Below, in pieces: positions 1-6,928 of a stretch of 20,797 bases of DNA. Made by a program: the position numbers and the translations under genes. The notes below the pieces were generated by a model. It did not search any database, was not told where the DNA came from, and was given only the letters and a program-made list of their open reading frames with translations. Numbering within the stretch: position 1 is the stretch's first letter; each line of letters begins with the position of its first letter. Origin of the DNA: a virus; the IMG/VR virus record IMGVR_UViG_3300029267_001796, positions 1 through 20,797 of that record; one strand, written 5' to 3'.

Positions 1-575
1 GAGTAACGTCCTACATCCCGGATCAAGCCTTCGGTGATGTTGGTCAGCTTTTGGAAGACCTCAATCACGCCGGTTGTGACCATGGTGATCCCGGCTAGTC
101 CAGCAGCGGCTGCCATGCCAACAGGACCAAGGGCGGCGAGACCTTGTGTTACGGCACCTGCCCCCATACCCCCAAGACCGCCAATGGTTGCACTGCCGGT
201 GACTTGCCCGAGGATTGCCCCGGAGAACGCGGGGAAGGCGGCTGATCCTGCAAGCCTTCCCATCATAGCTTGCATACGGGAAGGGCGTGGAGGAATGACA
301 GGCGGTGGTGCCGGCGGTGGACCGACTGCTTGGGCAGTAGGGACGTTCTGCCTTTTCAGTTCGTTGAGGATTTCTCGAAGAACGCCATGACTTGATGTGC
401 CGGTACTGCTGGCAGAAGGTAGCTCCGGCATTCGAGACGTGGGAGGCGGAGGGGGAGGAGGGATTTCCCCACGGAACATCACCCGTTCATAGTCGGTACG
501 TTCACCAGGGTTCCAAGGTCGACCACCTGGACCAGAGGAAAGGTCTTTGAAATTGACGTTGATTTCTTCGGCCAT
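1..575 (-). CDS. Probable tape-measure/minor tail protein, N-terminal part (cut by window edge)
   Basis: Reading the minus strand from the ATG at 575 gives about 191 codons open to the left edge, so the C-terminus lies outside the window. The start is supported by AAGGTTTGACC before the ATG, and the gene begins 9 bases after the tail tube stop. The visible protein has a short acidic N-terminus, a run of seven prolines near residue 40, a charged helical stretch, a second proline-rich linker (PPPAPPPVIPPRPS), then a long Gly/Ala-rich hydrophobic segment and a helix ending VIEVFQKLTN. Hydrophobic Gly/Ala-rich stretches followed by helices, placed directly after a tail tube gene, are typical of tape-measure proteins, which set tail length and cross the host envelope. 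No tail assembly chaperone pair or frameshift gene lies between tube and this gene. The assignment is inferred from position and composition; another minor tail protein is possible. Confidence 0.55.
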   Translation of the reverse strand, partial: MAEEINVNFKDLSSGPGGRPWNPGERTDYERVMFRGEIPPPPPPPTSRMPELPSASSTGTSSHGVLREILNELKRQNVPTAQAVGPPPAPPPVIPPRPSRMQAMMGRLAGSAAFPAFSGAILGQVTGSATIGGLGGMGAGAVTQGLAALGPVGMAAAAGLAGITMVTTGVIEVFQKLTNITEGLIRDVGRY

Positions 576-584
576 GGTCAAACC

Positions 585-1631
585 TTATGATGGGACAAAC
601 CACTCTTCCGATCCGATAGCTCCCTGGGGCACACAGTTGAAACGGAGTGGGACGGTTCGCAAGGCGTGCTCATATAGCAGTTGGATCGGGGTCCCGGGTG
701 AGAGGATTGCCTTGTCAATGGTGAAGGTATGGCCGGCTGACGCAGCGGGCGTATTGGCAACCGGGGTGAGGACAAGTGGCTTGGCAAGCCCACTTAGTAA
801 GCGGCCGATGGGACTGGCGGCATTGGACATAATCCCAACGTCGGTCTCCGCTGCCCCGGTTGTGTAGTAGGGCCAGAATGCTTTGCGGCCCGCTGCTGCT
901 GTGTACTCATTGAGGACCATGGATACCCAAACGTCACCACCGCGGTATACGAAGTCCTGGATGGAATCACCATAGGCATCGCCGGTAATGGGCTGGGCGT
1001 GCATCCTCCAACCAAGACGGATACCATTGGTTTGACCGACGGAGACCCCATCATAGGTCACGGTGTACGGGCCGGCAATGAAGCCACCAACAGCAGCCGG
1101 GTCGGTTGTTGAGCCAGAGGTTGCTGAAGTGAACCATCGGATAGTGCCGGTATCATCCCACGGCAAAAGGGTTAGCTCGATTGGAATGACGCGAAGGCTG
1201 GGCGTTAGATCGAATTCAGCAACGTGACCAGGTGTGAGGATCGCATAGTTGGCTGTGATGATTCGTGGCCAACCAATTGCACCACCGCCAATGTCTGTAG
1301 ACTCGGCCGGTGTTCCATCGGCTGCTTCCAAGGTGATTTGTTTTGCAAGACTGGAAGCGAGGACCCCAAGGGTTCCGACCTTTCCAAAGGTTGCATTGAA
1401 TGGCCAGAAGACCTTGGCGAGGTTTGGGGCACTGTACTTAGTCAGTGTGAATCGAAGCTGGCAATTGCCTCCGCGATAGACGCCATCTTGCCAGGTGTCA
1501 CCATAGCTATCACCCCGGATGTCGGCTGCGGAGAAACTGTAGTTCAGGTGCAGACCGTCTAGTTGGCCGATGTAGAACGGAGTTCCACCTACGTCATATT
1601 TCACATTGTATCGGCCGGCGATGAAAGCCAT
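585..1631 (-). CDS. Major tail tube protein with two tandem tube domains
   Basis: The 348-aa product is an internal duplication. Residues 3-169 and 184-348 align along their whole length. Both copies begin FIAG.Y.V.YD, share GD.YGD..QD.VYRGG, then FWP, then an AIL(T/S)PG strand and a closing (R)VIPIEL/(R)TVPLRF strand ending in a W-F pair. The linker between them is rich in Thr, Ser and Gly. Position after a tail-terminator-like gene and before a tape-measure-like gene, plus beta-strand-rich composition, supports a tail tube subunit, which stacks as rings around the tail lumen. Most tube proteins carry one domain and form hexamers; a two-domain chain would be expected to form a trimer with pseudo-sixfold symmetry, as known for phage T5 pb6. 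The ATG at 1631 is preceded by GGGAGAACCTAATC. No sheath gene is visible, which favours a non-contractile tail. Confidence 0.75.
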   Translation of the reverse strand: MAFIAGRYNVKYDVGGTPFYIGQLDGLHLNYSFSAADIRGDSYGDTWQDGVYRGGNCQLRFTLTKYSAPNLAKVFWPFNATFGKVGTLGVLASSLAKQITLEAADGTPAESTDIGGGAIGWPRIITANYAILTPGHVAEFDLTPSLRVIPIELTLLPWDDTGTIRWFTSATSGSTTDPAAVGGFIAGPYTVTYDGVSVGQTNGIRLGWRMHAQPITGDAYGDSIQDFVYRGGDVWVSMVLNEYTAAAGRKAFWPYYTTGAAETDVGIMSNAASPIGRLLSGLAKPLVLTPVANTPAASAGHTFTIDKAILSPGTPIQLLYEHALRTVPLRFNCVPQGAIGSEEWFVPS

Positions 1632-1633
1632 GA

Positions 1634-2161
1634 TTAGGTTCTCCCTGAAATGGTCTGATGACGTTCAGCACGGCCGAAGTGGACGCCTAACACCAGGAAG
1701 GCACAAGTCTCCGGTGCTGCGAAGATCCAGGTACCATCTTGTTCTGCGGGTGTGCCATCCGTTCCCTCCCAGAAAAGTGGAACCTGGAATTTGTCGGTGC
1801 CGGAAGTGATGAGGGCATTGGCGGCTGCCATGACAGTATAGCTTCGGTCAATTTGAAGCACGATGTCCCGGGCTAGCTTTTCCATGCCGGTTAAGGCTTT
1901 GAGGAAAAGCTCACCACCGATTCTGTCTTGTGGGAATTGGGCCGCTGCAAAGGTAAGGGTGCAGTCAAGCCCAATGATCTCGTGAAGCCCATCATCAAAG
2001 TTGCCGGCAGGTCTCCAATAAGTTGGGTGAACGGATACAAAGCGTTTGCCAATGAACGGTGGTGGTTGGGCAGACTGTTCAACATCGCACTCCCCGTTGT
2101 CTAGTGACAATTGGGTGCGAAGATGATTCCGCACGGCTTCACACAGGGCTGCAACGCTCAC
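1634..2161 (-). CDS. Tail terminator / neck-type protein
   Basis: This 175-aa protein starts at a GTG lying directly after the TAA of the preceding 53-aa gene (TAAGTG), with AAGGGAAAG as ribosome binding site inside that gene. The N-terminus is a helix followed by strands, including a VSVHPTYWRPAG segment and a LDCTLTFAAAQFPQDRIGGE segment typical of alpha/beta tail terminator or gp37-like (DUF1834-type) proteins. These cap the tail tube or join it to the neck. The role is inferred mainly from position: it lies between head-tail joining genes and the tail tube gene, two bases from the tube gene start region. I see no catalytic motif. A general neck protein of another family cannot be excluded. 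Confidence 0.5.
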   Translation of the reverse strand: MSVAALCEAVRNHLRTQLSLDNGECDVEQSAQPPPFIGKRFVSVHPTYWRPAGNFDDGLHEIIGLDCTLTFAAAQFPQDRIGGELFLKALTGMEKLARDIVLQIDRSYTVMAAANALITSGTDKFQVPLFWEGTDGTPAEQDGTWIFAAPETCAFLVLGVHFGRAERHQTISGRT

Positions 2162-2323
2162 TTACTTTCCCTTGGCCGCAAGTTCCTGGAACCGTTTCTT
2201 TCCGTACTTCTGCCTCCCGATCTTCGCTGCAAGGGCATCGGGGTTGCGGATTCCCTTCCGTTTGAGTTTTGAGGAAAGTTGCTTGAACCTTTTTCCCGAA
2301 CCTAGTCGTGGCTTACAAGACAT
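2162..2323 (-). CDS. Small basic phage protein (53 aa)
   Basis: A short gene between the tail-completion-like gene and the tail-terminator-like gene. The ATG at 2323 follows GGAGGAATAGCCT, a strong ribosome binding site embedded in the end of the upstream gene. The product begins MSCKPRLGSGKRF, continues with a Lys/Arg-rich helix (KLKRKGIRNPDALAAKIG) and ends RQKYGKKRFQELAAKGK. The pattern of an IGR.KYGKK segment followed by a helix and a basic tail is one I associate with small proteins found among head-tail genes of phages and prophages; no biochemical role is established that I know of. Nucleic acid binding is possible from the charge. It is very likely real because of the ribosome binding site, the exact packing between neighbours (stop TAA abuts the next GTG) and the composition. 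Confidence 0.75.
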   Translation of the reverse strand: MSCKPRLGSGKRFKQLSSKLKRKGIRNPDALAAKIGRQKYGKKRFQELAAKGK

Positions 2324-2326
2324 AGG

Positions 2327-3040
2327 CTATTCCTCCAGAAGGGAAGTGATGCCCTTTCGGATTCCGTCACGAACCCATGGGAGCATCTGCTTAGCTGTAG
2401 GCCATAGTCTTCGGTGTTTATGTTGCCTTGAAGCGTACTCGACTTCTGTTCCTATTGTAATCCGGTCCTTCTGGAGGGAAAAGACCTGGTTGGGCGATGG
2501 GTCGTAGTGTTCCCGGGAGACATGACCCGGTTTTAGGCTTCTTTCCAGGTCATGGCTGACAATCAGGATGGGCACTTTTCGACCACCGAGGACTTCCAGC
2601 TTGGTTTTTGCCCCCCGGGATTTGAGGATTGCCCAGGCCAGTTTGGCTGCGATTTGCTTGGCTTGGGCTTCCCCCACACGGGAGGATAGGCGTTTGAAGT
2701 TCGATGCGAAGATTGCCTTCCATTGTCGATTTTGGGCAGCAGTGAGAAGCCCCCGGCCTCCGCGTCCTAGCCCTTGAATCCCGAGAGCCTTACGCTCACC
2801 AGGTCGTATGGGCCTCTGTGCAATGGTTGACCGGGCCAGGGGCTTCCACTGGTTCCCAAACTCATCCCGTCCACCTTTCGATTTGACCAGAAAGGCTTTG
2901 TGGATTTGAGTGAATAGGTAGTGAACAAGGTAGACGGCAACAAGCCTTGTGTACTGCTCTTCTCTGGCGGAGAAGGCAGCACCAAGCCGGCGTTTCAACT
3001 GGGCCCGGGTGTGGGCCCTGATGTTGATTGTTGTTGCCAT
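2327..3040 (-). CDS. Tail completion / virion morphogenesis protein, Mu gpG or HK97 gp10-like
   Basis: The 237-aa protein starts at the ATG at 3040, which overlaps the upstream stop as TAATG; a start further upstream would intrude more into that gene. The N-terminal half is a long charged helix. Then comes GNQWKPLARSTIAQR, the W-x-P-L-x-x-x-T pattern common in phage virion morphogenesis (gpG-like) proteins, a GLLTAAQ segment corresponding to the usual L-x-x-S/T-G-x-L region, and near the C-terminus ITIGTEVEYASRQHKHRRLWP, matching the usual iGt-x-x-x-YA-x-x-H pattern close to the end. Such proteins complete the tail or neck so that heads and tails can join. It lies in a run of head-tail joining genes. 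The family match is by eye; the region between 95 and 160 is longer than usual. Confidence 0.65.
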   Translation of the reverse strand: MATTINIRAHTRAQLKRRLGAAFSAREEQYTRLVAVYLVHYLFTQIHKAFLVKSKGGRDEFGNQWKPLARSTIAQRPIRPGERKALGIQGLGRGGRGLLTAAQNRQWKAIFASNFKRLSSRVGEAQAKQIAAKLAWAILKSRGAKTKLEVLGGRKVPILIVSHDLERSLKPGHVSREHYDPSPNQVFSLQKDRITIGTEVEYASRQHKHRRLWPTAKQMLPWVRDGIRKGITSLLEE

Positions 3041-3546
3041 TACCACCACTCATAGACGTAATCCGGTTCGACGTGTTCACCGGAGTAAACACCGCCTGTG
3101 GAGATTTGTTGGACCGTGCGAATCTTGGGTACTCGGAAGCGATGATCCACGCGGTAGTTTCTCATGGACGGGGTAAAGTCGTCCCGCATGGGCAAGCGGG
3201 GAATGCGGAACGTGCCAGACCCAACCTGTTCAAGTTGGGCCATGACACGTTCATATTGAGACTCGAACTGTGGTGGGTTGCCACGTCGAGTGGAAAGGAG
3301 GTACGCCCCGATGATGGAAGCAACACGGCGTACCCATTTGTTGTTTGTTGCGTACTCCTCATCATACCAGCGTAGAATGTAGAGGTTTACAACGTCCGTC
3401 GCTTCGTCTACGATGTCATCCCATACGTTGGTCTCGGCGGCACCATCGCTGTCGTCATCTGCACGATACAAGGCACCTGTTACCGACCAGAGACGTTCGA
3501 TCTCGGTTTGGGACGTGTAGGTGTAGGTTAAGGTTTCGACTGCCAT
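3040..3546 (-). CDS. Head-tail connector protein (gp36/DUF1320-like)
   Basis: The start at 3546 is chosen because GGAAGGTAGCACT lies just upstream; an in-frame start five codons earlier would remove that site. The 168-aa product begins with a short segment, then helices: VWDDIVDEATDVVNLYILR and NKWVRRVASIIGAYLLSTRR, followed by GNPPQFESQYERVMAQLEQV and a basic, strand-rich tail ending YEWW. Two to three helices of an all-alpha connector followed by a proline- and arginine-rich tail are typical of small head-tail adaptor proteins such as Mu gp36 or HK97 gp6, which form a ring under the portal. The stop overlaps the next ATG by one base, indicating translational coupling. Family membership is inferred from helical pattern and position. 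Confidence 0.6.
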   Translation of the reverse strand: MAVETLTYTYTSQTEIERLWSVTGALYRADDDSDGAAETNVWDDIVDEATDVVNLYILRWYDEEYATNNKWVRRVASIIGAYLLSTRRGNPPQFESQYERVMAQLEQVGSGTFRIPRLPMRDDFTPSMRNYRVDHRFRVPKIRTVQQISTGGVYSGEHVEPDYVYEWW

Positions 3547-3561
3547 AGTGCTACCTTCCAA

Positions 3562-4701
3562 TCAAGAGCCAGGGGTAATGGGCTCTGCCCGATCGACTAC
3601 GTAGACTGCTCGCATGTGTTCATCGGTGCCGGGAATGCCAATCATGGCAATGCGACAGGTGCAACGGTACCCCTCTTGGGCAGAGAGGGAGGTAATAACA
3701 TCGCCACTACTATCAATGATGTTATTGCAGAGGTCATAGACGTAGGCTTCTTCATGACCATCAATGGCCTTGAGAGAACCACCTGCCATGATCTTGGGCG
3801 TAGCTGCCCAACGATGCAGACAATTGGCACCGGAGCCCGAAGCATGGTCAGATCGGTATCGGGCTGCATTGTAGTCGCCGATCTCCATGACCACTTCGTT
3901 GGTAAGGGCTTGGGTAAGCCATGTGTCCTTGATTCGAGCAAGACCTTGCTTGATTAGGGCTTGTTCAATTTCGTATTGTTTGACCCTGAGAGGCGGGTCC
4001 CGCCTGTCGTATTTGATCTTCCAGATCAAGTCTGCGTTTGGGTAGTGCTCTTTGTCGTACCAGTAGATATGTGTCCAGAGGATACGACACTTCCGAAGCC
4101 AGAAGAGTGCCTTTTCTTCCCAGAGAACCGGAGAACCGATTGTTGGGAAGCCTAACCAGAATTGGCCTTGGAAGGTGGAACCGGCAGTCAATGATTCGTC
4201 GTAGGAGGCAAGATCCTTGATCCAGTAAATTTCCGCAAATACTGGATCGGCGTACGCTTTGGCCAAGCTCGTGAAACGTAGCATGACCGGAATGGCGGGC
4301 TTGAAACTTGTTCCAGTCACAAACCGTCGGAAGAGGATTGGTCGCTTGAATTCCACGATTGTCCATTCCCGCCACTGCGTTAATTCCTTGTCGCAGATGA
4401 TCTCCGGGTGTGGTCGTAGAAGAAAATCCAAGTCAACGTATTCCTTGGTAACGAAGTCTCCCATCAGGAACGGATTATCCCTTGGAATGTAATCTGGCGG
4501 CGTCACTAACCCATTTGCATACTTGTCCGGCTTGAATGGACCGAAGATCTCTGCTTCATCTCCCCACGGCTCCAGGAGATTGGACGGCAACACCGCTTCC
4601 GGTTCCGGCATTACCTCCACTGGCATTTGTTCGGGTTCAACGGGAATTGTATCACTGGGAATGACAACCCCCAGGGCCGCAGCGGAATCGAGTAAAGGCA
4701 T
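3562..4701 (-). CDS. Unassigned structural-region protein (379 aa)
   Basis: I do not recognise this family. The start at 4701 follows AAGGATAGACCAA. Residues 12-45 are rich in Pro and Glu and probably disordered. The rest is rich in Trp, Tyr and charged residues with predicted strands (for example WTIVEFKRPILFRRF, ILWTHIYWYDKEHYP) and ends with a Cys-containing segment YRCTCRIAMIGIPGT. Cys residues are also present at positions in ANCLHRW and DLCNNII. There is no membrane segment. It lies between an unassigned structural protein and the head-tail connector, so a virion, neck or baseplate role is plausible. It lacks the long alpha-helical layout expected for a portal protein and I did not assign it as one. 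Confidence 0.7.
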   Translation of the reverse strand: MPLLDSAAALGVVIPSDTIPVEPEQMPVEVMPEPEAVLPSNLLEPWGDEAEIFGPFKPDKYANGLVTPPDYIPRDNPFLMGDFVTKEYVDLDFLLRPHPEIICDKELTQWREWTIVEFKRPILFRRFVTGTSFKPAIPVMLRFTSLAKAYADPVFAEIYWIKDLASYDESLTAGSTFQGQFWLGFPTIGSPVLWEEKALFWLRKCRILWTHIYWYDKEHYPNADLIWKIKYDRRDPPLRVKQYEIEQALIKQGLARIKDTWLTQALTNEVVMEIGDYNAARYRSDHASGSGANCLHRWAATPKIMAGGSLKAIDGHEEAYVYDLCNNIIDSSGDVITSLSAQEGYRCTCRIAMIGIPGTDEHMRAVYVVDRAEPITPGS

Positions 4702-4746
4702 TTGGTCTATCCTTGTTTACGTTGGTTGTGCGGATGTGATTAGAGG

Positions 4747-5943
4747 CTATTGCGAGATAGCCCGGTCATAAGCACCAACAATGCTCACCTCGTCTCCAGT
4801 ATCCCCACCACTTTCCCCAGTGACGGAGATTCCTTGAACCAGGGAGTTGATCTTGCCCGAGGTTGTCCAGGAGTTGCGGAGAACATCCAGGGCAATGACG
4901 TAAGCAGCCACATCACATGTACCAGCAGGACCACCGGAGGTGTCGGCGTCTACCGTGATAGATGTGTCACCCACTGCTGTGATTGTATTGACTCCGCTGA
5001 AGTCGGTACCTGTCTTACAATCACTGATGAACACCTTATCGCCCGCAGACAAGCCATGCCCCGAGGGCATGGTAATCACTGCTTGGCTGGCGGAAGTGTA
5101 TGCCGTATCATTTTGGGCTGCGGTTCTACTCTTGATCCGCACAATCTCGTTGGTGGTTCCTTCCTCCAGAAGGAGCAGGTTATCATAGGTGGCGGATTCA
5201 AGAATACAAGCATACGGTATCGAGTCCCCCTCAGAAGCCCCCCCTGAAGGCAGTGGGATTGCATACTGACCACTGGCCACAGCACATGGGAAAGCCCAAC
5301 GATGGGGGTAGAGGTATTGGGAAGTGGTACTGCCGTTTGGCACCACGAAGGTCAGGCTTGCGATAGAGCTATCTGCCAGGGTAGCAGTGTAGGTAAGAGT
5401 CCAATCAGCCCCAATGGTGTTCTCGGGTTTGACGTAGAATTTGCCTTGGGTTACCTTGTCGGTATCAAGGCTTGTCGTTTCACTGGTTGGAGTGGAATCA
5501 CCTTTCTCAAAGACGTTGAAGATGATTCGGTCACTATCCCCACTTGGGTATCTTGTAAACACAAGCTCGGGGTCCGGATAGACCGGCAAGAGTTCTGCAA
5601 TCTCTTGCGGACACCGCCACATGTACGAGTTAAGAAGATCGTCGAAACCCAACACGTCGGCAGACGTTCCACCATAGGTGTACGTGAAGCCTTGCTCAAT
5701 GGCATAGTTCACCTTGTCGTATGACCATGCCCAGACTAGCGAGCGGAGGGCAGTTTCCGGATCGTCCAGTACGTCGTCAATGGAAGACACCAGGCGGTTT
5801 TTGCAGGCACACTCATAGTCTTCATCCGCCGCACCATCGACGATGGAGAAGAGAGAGGGTGAGTGGGTGAAGGCATTGCGGACCTCAAAGATGCACCTCG
5901 CAAGATGGTCCATTTCATCACGAATCGTGGATTCAACTGACAT
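4747..5943 (-). CDS. Unassigned virion protein with a beta-rich C-terminal domain (398 aa)
   Basis: The ATG at 5943 overlaps the stop of the GH56-like gene as TAATG, so the two are translationally coupled. Residues 1-135 are helical and contain aromatic clusters (SLVWAWSYDKVNYAIEQGF) and Cys in YECACKN and YMWRCPQE. From about residue 140 onward the protein is beta-rich with many Thr, Ser and Gly. Around residues 295-345 there is the pattern MPSGHGLSAGDKVFI followed by NTITAVGDTSITVDAD. This HGL-x-x-GD-x-V ... I-x-x-V...T-x-x-V-x-x pattern recurs in tail and structural proteins of many phages as a small beta-barrel. The function is unknown. Position between a probable glycosidase and neck genes suggests a virion component. 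Confidence 0.7.
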   Translation of the reverse strand: MSVESTIRDEMDHLARCIFEVRNAFTHSPSLFSIVDGAADEDYECACKNRLVSSIDDVLDDPETALRSLVWAWSYDKVNYAIEQGFTYTYGGTSADVLGFDDLLNSYMWRCPQEIAELLPVYPDPELVFTRYPSGDSDRIIFNVFEKGDSTPTSETTSLDTDKVTQGKFYVKPENTIGADWTLTYTATLADSSIASLTFVVPNGSTTSQYLYPHRWAFPCAVASGQYAIPLPSGGASEGDSIPYACILESATYDNLLLLEEGTTNEIVRIKSRTAAQNDTAYTSASQAVITMPSGHGLSAGDKVFISDCKTGTDFSGVNTITAVGDTSITVDADTSGGPAGTCDVAAYVIALDVLRNSWTTSGKINSLVQGISVTGESGGDTGDEVSIVGAYDRAISQ

Positions 5944-6920
5944 TAGCTAGGTTCCTTAGAGAGAAGGGTAAATACTTCCGAGATCAGTTTATCAATGGGT
6001 GGCGTCCCTTCCATCAAGAGCAGGCTTCGTAGTGCCTGCCACCAGTCTGCATTTTCCTCCCAGGTTGGGTAGTCTTCGCACCCGTAGTCTTTTTGATGCC
6101 AGAGGGCTACGCCATCTCCGAGGTAGTAGGCTAGGTGAAGGAATGGAATGAAACGGTGGTAAGGGACTCGTTGATCCTTGCCGGGGGTCTTCCAATGATC
6201 GTACCACCATACGGAGAGGAACGGGTACACGGGTTTGTTGTATCGTCTGGCTTCCCGGATAAGACAGGCTAGGTACTGGTGTTGTTGGTCTTGCTCCCAC
6301 CAAGGGATGTAGTTTCCGTTCCAAATGGTACCGCCAAACATGTAGTGGTGTGGAAAGATGAGATGGGGTTGTTCCGCCATTATGGCAAGTTGATCGTTGA
6401 TCGAAGTCCACTCATCACGGAATTGCCACCACCACCCACTATGACAGCACGGCAACATACTCCACCAGCCCCATTGTACATCGGGGCGTTCCGCCTTGAT
6501 GATGTCCCCTATGCGAATCCGTTTCTCGGCAATGTTCTGGCGGAAAACAGGCTGCTTGAGTTCATCATCATACCAGTAGGGTTGATAGCCGTGTTCCGGG
6601 TCTTCAGGTTGTTCCTTGTCCTCTAGGTCACAGATCAGTATGCGGTTTTCAGGGACGTTTGCAAGCCGGGCCTTGAGGGAGTCTTCGTCGATCCAGACGG
6701 GATCGTAGTTGCCCACACCGAAGAAATGGTTGCCGAATACCCAATAAGGGATCTCCATTCCCCATTGTTCTGCATGGGCGTGCTCGAAGTCCCATGGGTT
6801 AGGGTAGTCGGGATGGTTGAATGAGAAATGGGTGAACACCCTCTTTCCATGCTCCCGAAAGGAAACAGCATTGCGGGGCATGTCTAATTTGGATGCTAGA
6901 TAGTCCGTGAGGGTGCTCAT
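5943..6920 (-). CDS. Putative GH56-like (hyaluronidase-fold) TIM-barrel glycosidase
   Basis: The 325-aa product resembles GH56 hyaluronidases at several landmarks in the right order. ILICDLED at residues 94-101 supplies the D-x-E pair (D98, E100) corresponding to the family's IDWE catalytic motif. VQWGWWSMLPCCH at 148-160 corresponds to the WGYY-x-x-P-x-C segment. INDQLAIMAEQPHLIFPHHYM at 174-194 corresponds to the ND-x-x-x-W...-x-LPS-x-Y strand. IREARRYNKPVYPFLSVWWYD at 221-241 corresponds to the EA-x-R...-P-x-x-x-Y strand, and LGDGVALWHQKD to LGA-x-G-x-x-x-WG. Trp, Tyr and His are very abundant. There is no signal peptide. The start follows AAGGAAAGCA and lies 8 bases after the beta-helix gene stop, so it may act with that protein in degrading a host-surface polysaccharide. 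The substrate is unknown; a different retaining TIM-barrel family is the alternative. Confidence 0.6.
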   Translation of the reverse strand: MSTLTDYLASKLDMPRNAVSFREHGKRVFTHFSFNHPDYPNPWDFEHAHAEQWGMEIPYWVFGNHFFGVGNYDPVWIDEDSLKARLANVPENRILICDLEDKEQPEDPEHGYQPYWYDDELKQPVFRQNIAEKRIRIGDIIKAERPDVQWGWWSMLPCCHSGWWWQFRDEWTSINDQLAIMAEQPHLIFPHHYMFGGTIWNGNYIPWWEQDQQHQYLACLIREARRYNKPVYPFLSVWWYDHWKTPGKDQRVPYHRFIPFLHLAYYLGDGVALWHQKDYGCEDYPTWEENADWWQALRSLLLMEGTPPIDKLISEVFTLLSKEPS

Positions 6921-6928
6921 TGCTTTCC

